Origin: Agromyces tardus
GTDB taxonomy: Bacteria; Actinomycetota; Actinomycetes; Actinomycetales; Microbacteriaceae
Direction: 5' to 3'
Assembly: GCF_003710805.1 (NCBI RefSeq)
Contig: NZ_RHHB01000013.1
Span: 1 to 64,000 of the forward strand
Length of the DNA stretch: 64,000 nucleotides
Below are positions 8,954 to 16,247 of the stretch, in pieces. A model generated the notes under the pieces. The model was not told the origin of the DNA. It saw nothing but the letters and a program-made list of their open reading frames with translations, and did not search any database. Numbering within the stretch: the stretch's first letter is position 1; each line of letters begins with the position of its first letter. Both the position numbers and the translations under genes were made by a program.

Positions 8954-10272
8954 CAGCGCGTCACCACCTGGATGGTCCAGCCGCCGCCGAGGTCGATGAC
9001 GGTCTCGGTGAGCACGGGGGTCGGCTCTGCGGGCCGCAGCTTCACGGGCAGCCGGCCCGGGGCCACGACGTGGGTGCCGTTGCGCGAGTCGAGGTCGGTG
9101 ACGACCACCGTGCCCCCCTCGAGCGCGACGCGCAGGTGACTGCGCGAGATGTCGGGGTCGCCCGCGCCGATCACGACGAGGCGCGGCACCCGCCCGCCCG
9201 AGAGCTTGCCGATGGTCGGGGCGCGGCCGAGCACGACCGCGTCGACGACCGGTTCGATCGTGCCGTCGGGCATGCGCAGGCCGACCTGTTCGATCAGGGG
9301 CGGGTCGGATGCCGCTGCCCCCTCCGCCGCGGTGGCGGCAGCCGCGCCGCGCGCCTCGCGGAGGCGCCGGATGTCGTCGCTCGCGATCGTGAGGCCGTCG
9401 TGGTCGCCTTCGGGCGCCGCGGACGAATCGGGGCCCGCGGGACTGCCGGGCGCCGCCGGGCTCGATGGCGGCGGCGTGCCGATGGTGATCGTGGAGGCCG
9501 CGACCGGCTCGGTGTGGGGGGCGGCGGCGGGGGCCTCGATACGCTCCTGCGTCGCTACTCGACCGGCGGGGGGCGTCGCTACTCGACCGGCGGGGGGCGT
9601 CGGTGCCGGACCGGCGGGGGGCGTCGCCGGTCGATCGGCCGAGGGCGCGAAGGGTCGCACGGGCACCGACACGCCCACGATCGTGTCCTCGTCGGGCACG
9701 ATCGTCTGCTCGGCAGCGCCGTCGCGCACGACCGTGCGCTCGTCGACGGACGACGGCGGGGCCGCCGCCGCCGGAGCCGCGCCCACCGACACTGCGGATG
9801 CCCCGACCGCCGCAGCCTCGACCGATCCCGGCGCCGTCGGCTCGACGCCGCCGGAGCGCACCTCGCGCGCGGTCACGATGCCCTCGACGATCGGCAGCGG
9901 GCTCGCATCGACGCCCGAGGCTGTGCGGGCACTCGCCACCGCGACCTCTCCGCCAGGCAGGACCCGCTCGGTCCAGGTCGTCACGCCGTCGCCGTCGACC
10001 TCGACCTCGCCGACCCGCACGTGGATGGGCCCCCGCACGACGACCCGGGTCGACGAGGATTCCGGGTCGCGCACGACGAGCGCGAACGGGGGCGTCGCGG
10101 AGACGCCGCTCGCCGTGACGTGGTCGAGCACCGCCGCGGCGGGGTCGGGGTCGAGCAGCTCGGGCCACAGGGCGAGCACGTCGCCCACGGATGCGGCTCG
10201 CGCGAACAGGATCGTCGTGCCGCGCACGGCCGCGATCCACTCGCCGCCTGCGTCAGGAAGGTACGTCGCCAA
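8953..10272 (-). CDS. FHA-domain protein with long Pro/Ala linker
   Basis: A 439-residue protein. Residues 1-130 form an unrecognised N-terminal domain. Residues 130-330 are a low-complexity Ala/Pro/Thr linker with a tandem 8-residue repeat (ATPPAGRV) and three acidic-Thr-Val-type sites (DERTVVRD, EQTIVP, EDTIVG). The C-terminal 100 residues are a canonical FHA domain (VVLGRAPTIG, DPDISRSHLRVAL, DLDSRNGTHV). It resembles mycobacterial FhaB/GarA in having candidate phospho-Thr sites on the same chain as the FHA. It overlaps the PP2C gene by 20 bp and the kinase gene by ATGA. It is a likely substrate and adaptor of the adjacent kinase. Confidence 0.88.
   Translation of the reverse strand: MATYLPDAGGEWIAAVRGTTILFARAASVGDVLALWPELLDPDPAAAVLDHVTASGVSATPPFALVVRDPESSSTRVVVRGPIHVRVGEVEVDGDGVTTWTERVLPGGEVAVASARTASGVDASPLPIVEGIVTAREVRSGGVEPTAPGSVEAAAVGASAVSVGAAPAAAAPPSSVDERTVVRDGAAEQTIVPDEDTIVGVSVPVRPFAPSADRPATPPAGPAPTPPAGRVATPPAGRVATQERIEAPAAAPHTEPVAASTITIGTPPPSSPAAPGSPAGPDSSAAPEGDHDGLTIASDDIRRLREARGAAAATAAEGAAASDPPLIEQVGLRMPDGTIEPVVDAVVLGRAPTIGKLSGGRVPRLVVIGAGDPDISRSHLRVALEGGTVVVTDLDSRNGTHVVAPGRLPVKLRPAEPTPVLTETVIDLGGGWTIQVVTR
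9551..9622. repeat. Three 24-bp tandem repeats within the FHA gene
   Basis: Units at 9551-9574 and 9575-9598 are identical (starting GTCGCTACTCGACCGG); the third, 9599-9622, differs at a few bases but keeps the second half. The period is a multiple of three, so copy-number change would add or remove eight linker residues (about ATPPAGRV) without a frameshift. Confidence 0.9.
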
Positions 10273-11152
10273 CGGTGGCTCCCCCGTCGCGCGGGCGCGT
10301 CTGCTCGGCCTGGGGCTCGAGCCCCGGGGGCCGGTCGCGCGTCGCGCCGTCGTCGTCGCCGTGCTCCCAATCGTCGAGTTCGGACTCGACGATCACCGCC
10401 GTCACGTTGTCCCGCCCGCCGTGCTCGAGCGCCGCGTCGACGAGCTCGCCGGCGAGCCCCGCCGCGTGCCCGGTGTCGCCCGCGAGGATGCGCGCGATGC
10501 CCTCGCCGTCGACCTCCTTGGAGAGGCCGTCGGAGCAGATCAGGAACACCTGGCGACCGGCCGCGGGGATGAGCCACACGTCGGGCTCGGCGTACTCGTC
10601 GGCGCCGATCGCCCGCGTGATGACGTTGCGGTCGGGATGCCGCTCCGCGTCGTCCGCGCTGATGAGCCCGGCGTCGACGAGCTCCTGCACCGCCGAATGG
10701 TCGACCGAGAGCTGGCGGAGGCTGCGCCCGTCCCACGTGTACACCCGCGAGTCGCCGATGTTGAAGACCATCCAGTGCGCGCCCCGCCCGTCGCCCGCGT
10801 CGACGAGGGCGACGCCGGCCAGCGTGGTGCCCGCGACGGCGGTGCCCTCCTCGCCGTGCTGCGAGAGCGCGCGGACGGCCTCGTTCGAACTGTGGATGGC
10901 GTCGAGCACCTGCTCGGGCGTGGACACCGCCCCCGGCACGAGATGGCGCCGGAAGGTGTCGACCACCGCGCGGCTCGCGGCGTCGCCACGGGCGTGGCCG
11001 CCCATGCCGTCGGCGACGAGGTAGACGGGCGCCTCGGCGAGCAGCGCGTCTTCGTTCACGGATCGCACGCGCCCGACGTCGGTGCGGGCGCTGTGCGAGA
11101 TGCGTGCGCTTCCGCCCTGCATGGCGACGACGCCGCTGCCATCAGCCGCCAC
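10253..11152 (-). CDS. PP2C-family Ser/Thr protein phosphatase
   Basis: A 299-residue metal-dependent phosphatase. Signature motifs are in family order: SVNEDALL near the N-terminus, LVADGMGGHARGD (metal-binding Asp/Gly), NIGDSRVYTW, CSDGL and GGRDNVTAVIV. A GTG at 11152 with GAGGAG 4 nt upstream is the best start; an ATG at 11122 and one at 11188 are alternatives. The acidic tail has no membrane segment, so it acts in the cytoplasm. It is the first gene of the minus-strand kinase/FHA operon and overlaps the FHA gene by 20 bp. Its expected role is to dephosphorylate the kinase and FHA proteins. Confidence 0.93.
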   Translation of the reverse strand: MAADGSGVVAMQGGSARISHSARTDVGRVRSVNEDALLAEAPVYLVADGMGGHARGDAASRAVVDTFRRHLVPGAVSTPEQVLDAIHSSNEAVRALSQHGEEGTAVAGTTLAGVALVDAGDGRGAHWMVFNIGDSRVYTWDGRSLRQLSVDHSAVQELVDAGLISADDAERHPDRNVITRAIGADEYAEPDVWLIPAAGRQVFLICSDGLSKEVDGEGIARILAGDTGHAAGLAGELVDAALEHGGRDNVTAVIVESELDDWEHGDDDGATRDRPPGLEPQAEQTRPRDGGATVGDVPS

Positions 11153-11251
11153 GGTACTCCTCGATGCTCGTCGCGCACGCGCCTCCACCCGGGCGCCGCG
11201 GTGACCTACGCTAGCAAGCCGCCGCGGCCGACGCGGACTCCTGTGGAGATC

Positions 11252-12310
11252 TCAGCGCTCGGTTCCGGCGGCGTCGCGCTCGGCGGGGCGCTCCTCCTCC
11301 GTGAAGTGGGGCACCTCTTCCATGAGCGTGTGGCCGCGGCGCTTCGCGTCCACGTTCGCCTTCACGAGGCTCGCGACGGTGGCGACCGCCATCGACGCCA
11401 CGATGACGGCGAGCGAGGTCCAGGTCGAGATCTCGGGGGCCCACTCGATGGGCTGCCCACCGTTGATGAACGGCAGCTCGTTCACGTGGGCGGCGTGCGC
11501 GACGAGCTTCACGCCGATGAACGCGAGGATGAAGGCGATGCCGTACTTCAGGTACTCGAGGCGCTCCAGCAGGCCGCCGAGCAGGAAGTAGAGCTGGCGC
11601 AGGCCCATGAGCGCGAACACGTTCGCCGTGAACACGATGAAGGGGCTCGACGTGATGCCGAAGATCGCGGGGATCGAGTCGAGCGCGAAGATGAGGTCGG
11701 TCGTGCCGATCGCGACGAACACGATGAGCATCGGCGTGAAGAACCGCTTGCCGCTGATCACCGTGCGGAGCTTGATGCCGTCGTAGTCGTTCGTGATCGG
11801 GAGGCGACGCCGCAGGAGCTTGATGAGCGCGGAGTCCTTGCCCTCGTCCTCGTGGTTGCCGAACGCCTGGTTCGCCGCCGTGTAGAGCAGGAAGGCGCCG
11901 AAGATGTAGAAGATCCAGCTGAAGTTCTCGATGAGCTGGGCGCCGAGCAGGATGAAGATCCCGCGCAGGATCAGCGCGATCACGATGCCCACCATGAGCA
12001 CCTCCTGCTGGTACTTCCTCGGCACCGCGAACCTCGCCATGATGATGACGAACACGAACAGGTTGTCGATCGAGAGGCTGTACTCGGTGAGCCATCCGGC
12101 GAGGAACTGCGCACCGTGCTCCGCGTCGCCGATGAGGAACATGAGTCCCGCGAAGACGAGCGCGAGGGCGACGTAGAACACCACCCAGAGCGCCGACTCC
12201 CGGAACGACGGCACGTGCGGGCGCTTGATGACGAGCAGCAGGTCGCCGACGAGGATCAGGGTGAGCACGACGAGCGATCCCACTTCGAACCAGATGGGGA
12301 GTTCGGTCAC
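11252..12310 (-). CDS. TerC-family integral membrane protein (probable Mn2+ exporter)
   Basis: A 352-residue TerC/Alx-type protein with about nine transmembrane helices. The two conserved acidic motifs of the family are present: SIDNLFVFVIIM in the first half and FALDSIPAIFGIT in the second, plus a cytoplasmic loop (NHEDEGKDSALIKLLRRR). The GTG start (GTGACCGAACTC) has AAAGG 7 nt upstream. It sits behind a yybP-ykoY manganese riboswitch, which supports Mn2+ export or metalation of exported enzymes rather than tellurite resistance as such. Transcribed alone, convergently with nothing, and followed by the PP2C operon 99 bp on. Confidence 0.92.
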   Translation of the reverse strand: MTELPIWFEVGSLVVLTLILVGDLLLVIKRPHVPSFRESALWVVFYVALALVFAGLMFLIGDAEHGAQFLAGWLTEYSLSIDNLFVFVIIMARFAVPRKYQQEVLMVGIVIALILRGIFILLGAQLIENFSWIFYIFGAFLLYTAANQAFGNHEDEGKDSALIKLLRRRLPITNDYDGIKLRTVISGKRFFTPMLIVFVAIGTTDLIFALDSIPAIFGITSSPFIVFTANVFALMGLRQLYFLLGGLLERLEYLKYGIAFILAFIGVKLVAHAAHVNELPFINGGQPIEWAPEISTWTSLAVIVASMAVATVASLVKANVDAKRRGHTLMEEVPHFTEEERPAERDAAGTER

Positions 12311-12344
12311 AGGGTGGCCTTTCGGGGTTGGAGGGTCGGCAGAA

Positions 12345-12462
12345 CCCGAAAGTCTCTCCCGGTCGCGCCGTAGCACGCGCCACGCCCGGAGCGGCACCTT
12401 CGGCGCTCGTATTGACGATCGTGGCCCGGAGCCTTCGCCCCGCGGGATACTCCCCTTCGCTC
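12345..12462 (-). promoter_or_regulatory. yybP-ykoY (Mn2+) riboswitch in the terC leader
   Basis: Read on the minus strand, the leader begins GCGAAGGGGAGTAT and ends GGGAGAGACTTTCGGG. These match the conserved 5' GGGGAGUA and 3' GAGACUUU blocks of the yybP-ykoY element. The closing P1 stem pairs CGAAGG (12454-12459) with CUUUCG (12347-12352), fully paired with one G-U. A middle block GTCAATACGA stands where the Mn2+-site internal loop (consensus CAUAC-like) is expected. The downstream gene is TerC, the classic target. Start codon lies about 35 nt beyond the aptamer. Confidence 0.82.
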
Positions 12463-12467
12463 GCACG

Positions 12468-12473
12468 AGTCTA
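12468..12473 (-). promoter_or_regulatory. -10 element upstream of the terC riboswitch
   Basis: TAGACT on the minus strand, placed so that transcription would begin about 6-8 nt later, just at the 5' edge of the riboswitch. No convincing -35 is seen; a perfect 14-bp palindrome GGCATCCGGATGCC occupies most of the spacer. Confidence 0.5.
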
Positions 12474-12540
12474 CCGGCATCCGGATGCCGCGCAGCGAGC
12501 CGTCGATCGGGCGGGCCCGACGATCGCGTTCCGGGCGGAA

Positions 12541-12579
12541 ACGAAGAACGCCTCCGCAGCATGCGGAGGCGTTCTTCGT
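12541..12579 (-). terminator. Intrinsic terminator of tRNA-Glu
   Basis: A perfect 17-bp inverted repeat (ACGAAGAACGCCTCCGC and its complement) with a 5-nt loop. On the minus strand it is followed by CGTTTCC, a short T tract. It lies 11 bp beyond the tRNA-Glu 3' end and stops read-through toward terC. Confidence 0.85.
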
Positions 12580-12590
12580 GTTGTTCCGAT

Positions 12591-12666
12591 TGGTGACCCC
12601 AGCGGGATTTGAACCCGCGCTGCCGCCGTGAGAGGGCGGTGTCCTAGGCCGCTAAACGATGGGGCC
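12591..12666 (-). tRNA. tRNA-Glu (anticodon CUC)
   Basis: The minus strand folds into a complete cloverleaf: acceptor GGCCCCA pairs with TGGGGTC, the anticodon stem CCGCC/GGCGG encloses CTCTCAC with anticodon CUC, and the T arm has GGTTCGAATCC. CCA is encoded, unlike the other two tRNAs here. 76 nt including CCA. Confidence 0.97.
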
Positions 12667-12743
12667 GTTTTGGCAACTGGAAGAGTATGTCACAGGTTTC
12701 CGGCACATTCCAAATCGGCGCCACGCGGCATCCCCCGCTCGGC

Positions 12744-13646
12744 TCATGCGAAGACGGAGAGCGCGCCCGGCACCACCTCGACCTCGACCGGAAGGGGCCC
12801 GACCCGCTCGCCGTCGGCGTATGCGACGACGTCGGCGCCCTCGATGCGCACCCGCCTGGCCTGCACGAACTCGACGGCGGGGTGGTCCACGTGCTCGCCC
12901 GCGAAGACCCGGGGGAACACCGCGAGCAGGCCGATGCGCGAGAGCGGATGCACGATGAAGACGTCGAGGAGCCCGTCGGAGAGGTCGGCGTGCGGCACGA
13001 TGCGCATGCCGCCGCCGAGCGATGGGCTGTTCGCGACCGAGACGAGCATCGCCTTCTGCTCGCGTCGCACCCCGTCGATGGTGAGCACGTACGGGAGCGG
13101 CTTGAACGTCGCGAGCTCGCGCAGGAGCGCGATGGTGTAGCGGCTCGGACCGCGGGGGCGCGTCATCCGGTTCGCGCGTTCGTTGACGACCGCGTCGAAG
13201 CCCGCCGAGAGCACGCAGGCGAACCAGGTGCGCAGCTCGCCGTGCTGCACGATGGCCGCGTCGATCACCTGCGGCGGCCGGCGCAGCGCCTCCACGAGCG
13301 CTTCGGTGGCCGCGGCGGGGTCGTCGTGGGGAAGCCCGAGGCCGCGCGCCAGGTCGTTGCCCGTGCCCGCCGCGACGATGCCGAGCGGCACGCCGGTCTG
13401 GGCCACGAGGTTCAGCCCGAGGGAGACCATGCCGTCGCCGCCGACGACGATGAGCCCGTCGGTGCCCTGCTCGAACGCGGACTGGGTCTCGCGCCGTAGC
13501 AGCTCGAAGTTCGCCTCGCGGAGCTCCGACACCTCGTAGCCCTCGGCCACGAGACGCTCGGTCACCGCGGGTCCCACCGCGCGGTTCCGCCCGAACGATG
13601 CCGACGGGTTCACCGCGACGAGCAGTCTCCGGGGGGCACGGGTCAT
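12744..13646 (-). CDS. Diacylglycerol/lipid kinase family protein (YegS/DagK-like)
   Basis: A 300-residue soluble lipid kinase. Motifs: VNPSASFGRN at the N-terminus (phosphate-binding), VVGGDGMVSLGLN (GGDGT-type nucleotide loop, Met replacing Thr) and AAGTGNDLARGLGL. The C-terminal beta domain ends in SDGLLDVFIVHPL and EVVPGALSVFA. It likely phosphorylates diacylglycerol or a related lipid at the inner face of the membrane. The ATG has no Shine-Dalgarno, but CACAAT lies 6 nt upstream, suggesting a leaderless mRNA. It diverges from the metallo-beta-lactamase-fold gene. Confidence 0.9.
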   Translation of the reverse strand: MTRAPRRLLVAVNPSASFGRNRAVGPAVTERLVAEGYEVSELREANFELLRRETQSAFEQGTDGLIVVGGDGMVSLGLNLVAQTGVPLGIVAAGTGNDLARGLGLPHDDPAAATEALVEALRRPPQVIDAAIVQHGELRTWFACVLSAGFDAVVNERANRMTRPRGPSRYTIALLRELATFKPLPYVLTIDGVRREQKAMLVSVANSPSLGGGMRIVPHADLSDGLLDVFIVHPLSRIGLLAVFPRVFAGEHVDHPAVEFVQARRVRIEGADVVAYADGERVGPLPVEVEVVPGALSVFA

Positions 13647-13706
13647 GGAGTGATTGTGGCAGTCGCGACGGTTGCACACCGAACGGACACGGTGTTGGCT
13701 CGATGC

Positions 13707-14351
13707 ATGCGCCTCACGAAGCTCGAGCACGCCGCCCTGATCGTCGAGCACTCCGGCGAGCGGCTCATCATCGATCCCGGCAAGTTCACGACCCCGATCA
13801 CGGATGCCGCGGGCACGGTCGCCGTCGTGATCACCCACCTGCACGACGACCACTGGACCCCCGATCAGCTCGCACGCATCGCGGCGGACAGCCCCGACGT
13901 GCGCCGGTTCGGACCTGCCGGCGTGGTGCGCGCCGCCGCCGAGGCGGGCATCGACGTCGAGGAGGTCGCCGCGGGCGACGAGGTCGAGGTGGGGCCGTTC
14001 CGGCTGCGCTTCTTCGGCGGCCGCCACGCGCAGATCCACTCCTCGATCCCCGTGATCGACAACCTCGGCGTGCTCGTGAACGAGTCGCTGTACTACGCCG
14101 GCGACTCGTTCGCCGTGCCGGAGGGCGTGACGGTCGACGTGCTGGCCGCGCCCGCCGGCGCCCCGTGGATGAAGATCGCCGAGGCGATGGACTACGTGAT
14201 GGAGGTCGCTCCCCGCCGGGCGTTCCCGACGCACGAGATGCTGCTCTCGCGGGCCGGCAAGGACCTCTCGAACGCCCGGCTCGGCTGGGCGACCGAACAG
14301 GGGGGCGGCACGTACCTGCCGCTCGAGCCGGGCGACACCGTCGACTTCTGA
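13707..14351 (+). CDS. Metallo-beta-lactamase-fold hydrolase (UlaG-like)
   Basis: A 214-residue protein of the compact MBL group. It begins MRLTKLEHAALIVEHSG; the metal ligands THLHDDHW (HxHxDH) sit near residue 48, with further ligands expected in GGRHAQIH, YYAGDSF and FPTHE. This layout matches UlaG/YtnP-type hydrolases of unknown substrate. An in-frame ATG at 13650 is rejected because family members start at MRLTKxxH. Its 3' end meets the lipoprotein gene on the opposite strand, only 14 bp apart. Confidence 0.88.
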   Translation: MRLTKLEHAALIVEHSGERLIIDPGKFTTPITDAAGTVAVVITHLHDDHWTPDQLARIAADSPDVRRFGPAGVVRAAAEAGIDVEEVAAGDEVEVGPFRLRFFGGRHAQIHSSIPVIDNLGVLVNESLYYAGDSFAVPEGVTVDVLAAPAGAPWMKIAEAMDYVMEVAPRRAFPTHEMLLSRAGKDLSNARLGWATEQGGGTYLPLEPGDTVDF

Positions 14352-14365
14352 GGCATCCGCGCCCG

Positions 14366-15088
14366 CTATCCCGGCGGTGCCGACTCGGTCGACTGCACCG
14401 TCTCGCCGCCCGTGCCGGTGCCGCTGTCGCCGCCGGTGTCGCCGCCCGTGCCGGTGCCGGTGTCGGCGCCGTCGGGATCGACCACCTCGATCGGCACGGG
14501 CAGCTCGGCGCGCCCGCCTCCGGCGTACGTGACGACGAGCGTGGTCGCGTACGACCCGGCGGCCGGCGGGTCGAAGCCCACCGTGACGATGCAGGGAGCC
14601 CCGGCCGTCACCGCGACGCCCGTGCATCCGTCGGAGGCGATGGAGTAGACGCCGTCGCCGCCCGGCTCGACCCCGACCGATTCGACGAGCACGGCCGCGG
14701 TTGCGTCCGTCGCGATCTCGAAGATCGCCTGGTACGGCGTGTCCTCCCCGAGCACGAGGCTCACGCTCGACGCGCCGCCCGTTTCCACCCAGGTGAGGCG
14801 CACCTCGTTCGTCTCCACCGGCTCGGATCCGCCGTCATCGCCTCCGGCGTCGGCGTCGGCGTCGGAGGCTCCGTCGTCGGCCGAGCCCGCCGAGGGATCG
14901 GCGGTCGCCGTCGCGTCTGCCCCCGTACGCGTCTCCGGCGGCGACGACGACGCGTCGGCCACGGTCTCGAGCGGGTCGGGCGTTCCGCACCCGGCGAGCG
15001 CAGCGACCAGCACGAGGGCTCCGGCGAGCGCCGCGGCCACTGCCGCGGCCGATCGGGCCGCCCTCGCGGGCCTGGTCCGGCTGGACAT
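14366..15088 (-). CDS. Secreted lipoprotein, unknown function
   Basis: A 240-residue lipoprotein. The signal peptide is Arg-rich with a long Ala/Leu core and a lipobox LAGC at about residue 33-36. An Asp/Ser/Ala-rich linker of 60 residues follows, then a beta-rich domain of about 110 residues resembling an HYDIN/CARDB-like Ig fold (CIVTVGFDPPAAGSYATTLVVTYAGG), and a Gly/Thr-rich tail. An ATG at 15094 overlaps the preceding stop as TGATG; the ATG at 15088 has GGGAGG at 8 nt and is preferred. It is the last gene of a unit with the membrane protein before it. Confidence 0.75.
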   Translation of the reverse strand: MSSRTRPARAARSAAAVAAALAGALVLVAALAGCGTPDPLETVADASSSPPETRTGADATATADPSAGSADDGASDADADAGGDDGGSEPVETNEVRLTWVETGGASSVSLVLGEDTPYQAIFEIATDATAAVLVESVGVEPGGDGVYSIASDGCTGVAVTAGAPCIVTVGFDPPAAGSYATTLVVTYAGGGRAELPVPIEVVDPDGADTGTGTGGDTGGDSGTGTGGETVQSTESAPPG

Positions 15089-15093
15089 GCCCA

Positions 15094-16146
15094 TCACCTC
15101 CCTGCGGTGAACTCCATGCGGATGTCCGAGGTGTCGTGCAGCACGATCACGGCGCCCGAGCCGTGCCGCCAGCCCTCGGGCAGGAGGAAGTAGGTGTCGG
15201 CCGAACGCAGCAGCAGCCGCAGCCCGTCGTAGCGGTACCGGTACTGCGCGTCGGCGCCCTCGATCACCGTCTCGGTCACCGGGTCGCCGAGGCCGAGCGA
15301 CATCGCACTGAAGACGGTGGTCGCCGGCAGCTGGTCGAGCTGCCGCTCCACGTCCATGCCCCGGCCGCGCCCGAGCGCGTCGGCGTACAGGGTGGCCGCC
15401 CAGAACAGGCTGATCACGACGAGGGTGGCGGAGAGCACCGCCGACGACCGCGCCCACATCCGCGTGTCCTTCGTGGGCGGCCGGGACGAGCTGCGCCGCA
15501 GCACGGCGATGGCGGTCGCGGCGAGCGCGGCGCTCCCGCCGAGCAGGAGCGGCGCGAGCAGGTACCAGGTGCCCGCCGGCATCGGCACGAACATCGCACG
15601 CACCGCGATGACGAGTCCCATCGTCGCGACCACGAGCCCGATCTGCGCCCCGAGGCGCACTCCGGCGATGCGGCGTCCGCTGCGCATCAGGTTGAGCACG
15701 AGGGCGAGCACGCCGAGCCAGGCGATGCCGACGAGGCACACGACGATGATCGGCACGATCACGGCGTCGGCGCTGCGCAGCATGTAGTCCGTGGGCGAGA
15801 ACTCGAACACGCTCGCATCGACGCCGAGGTACCGGCTGCGGGCGTTCGTGAGCGTCCAGCCGAACCAGAAGGCGAGCGCCGTGAGGATCGTCGTGAACGG
15901 CACGAGCACGCCGACCCACTCGAGCACGATCCGCGCCGTGCCGGGCTGGGCGGTGTCGGACTGCGACAGGTCGGCGTACGACGACTCGGGCTCCGCCGGA
16001 CCGGAGCGCGCGGTCTCCGCCGGCGCGTCGGCCGCCGGCGGCGGGACTGCACCGGCGGTCAGCGGCTCATCGGCGTCGGCGAGTGGGCCGGACCCCTCGG
16101 CGGGGAGTTCGGTGGATGGTGCGGATGTGCGGGCGCGGGTGTCCAC
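15094..16146 (-). CDS. Multi-pass membrane protein, unknown
   Basis: A 350-residue protein. The first 75 residues are a cytoplasmic, Pro/Ala/Glu-rich tail. Five hydrophobic segments follow (for example WVGVLVPFTTILTALAFWF, VIVPIIVVCLVGIAWLGVL, AVLSATLVVISLFWAATLY). The last 110 residues, after ADALGRGRGMD, form a soluble domain. Not matched to a known family. GTG start with GGAG 7 nt upstream. Its stop overlaps the lipoprotein start region, and the PBP gene ends 101 bp upstream, so a shared envelope role is plausible but unproven. Confidence 0.7.
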   Translation of the reverse strand: MDTRARTSAPSTELPAEGSGPLADADEPLTAGAVPPPAADAPAETARSGPAEPESSYADLSQSDTAQPGTARIVLEWVGVLVPFTTILTALAFWFGWTLTNARSRYLGVDASVFEFSPTDYMLRSADAVIVPIIVVCLVGIAWLGVLALVLNLMRSGRRIAGVRLGAQIGLVVATMGLVIAVRAMFVPMPAGTWYLLAPLLLGGSAALAATAIAVLRRSSSRPPTKDTRMWARSSAVLSATLVVISLFWAATLYADALGRGRGMDVERQLDQLPATTVFSAMSLGLGDPVTETVIEGADAQYRYRYDGLRLLLRSADTYFLLPEGWRHGSGAVIVLHDTSDIRMEFTAGR

Positions 16147-16247
16147 GGGGTTGCTCCGTGCGGTCCGGCACCGCGGCGCGGCATCCGGATCGTGGCCACA
16201 TTCTCCACCCTGCCGGGCGGCCGTGTCACCAGTGCGGGCACCGATGC

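Noticed and set aside
9149-12373. A 1,074-codon plus-strand frame over FHA, PP2C and TerC
   Set aside because: Crosses three recognisable minus-strand genes and the terC riboswitch; no domain.
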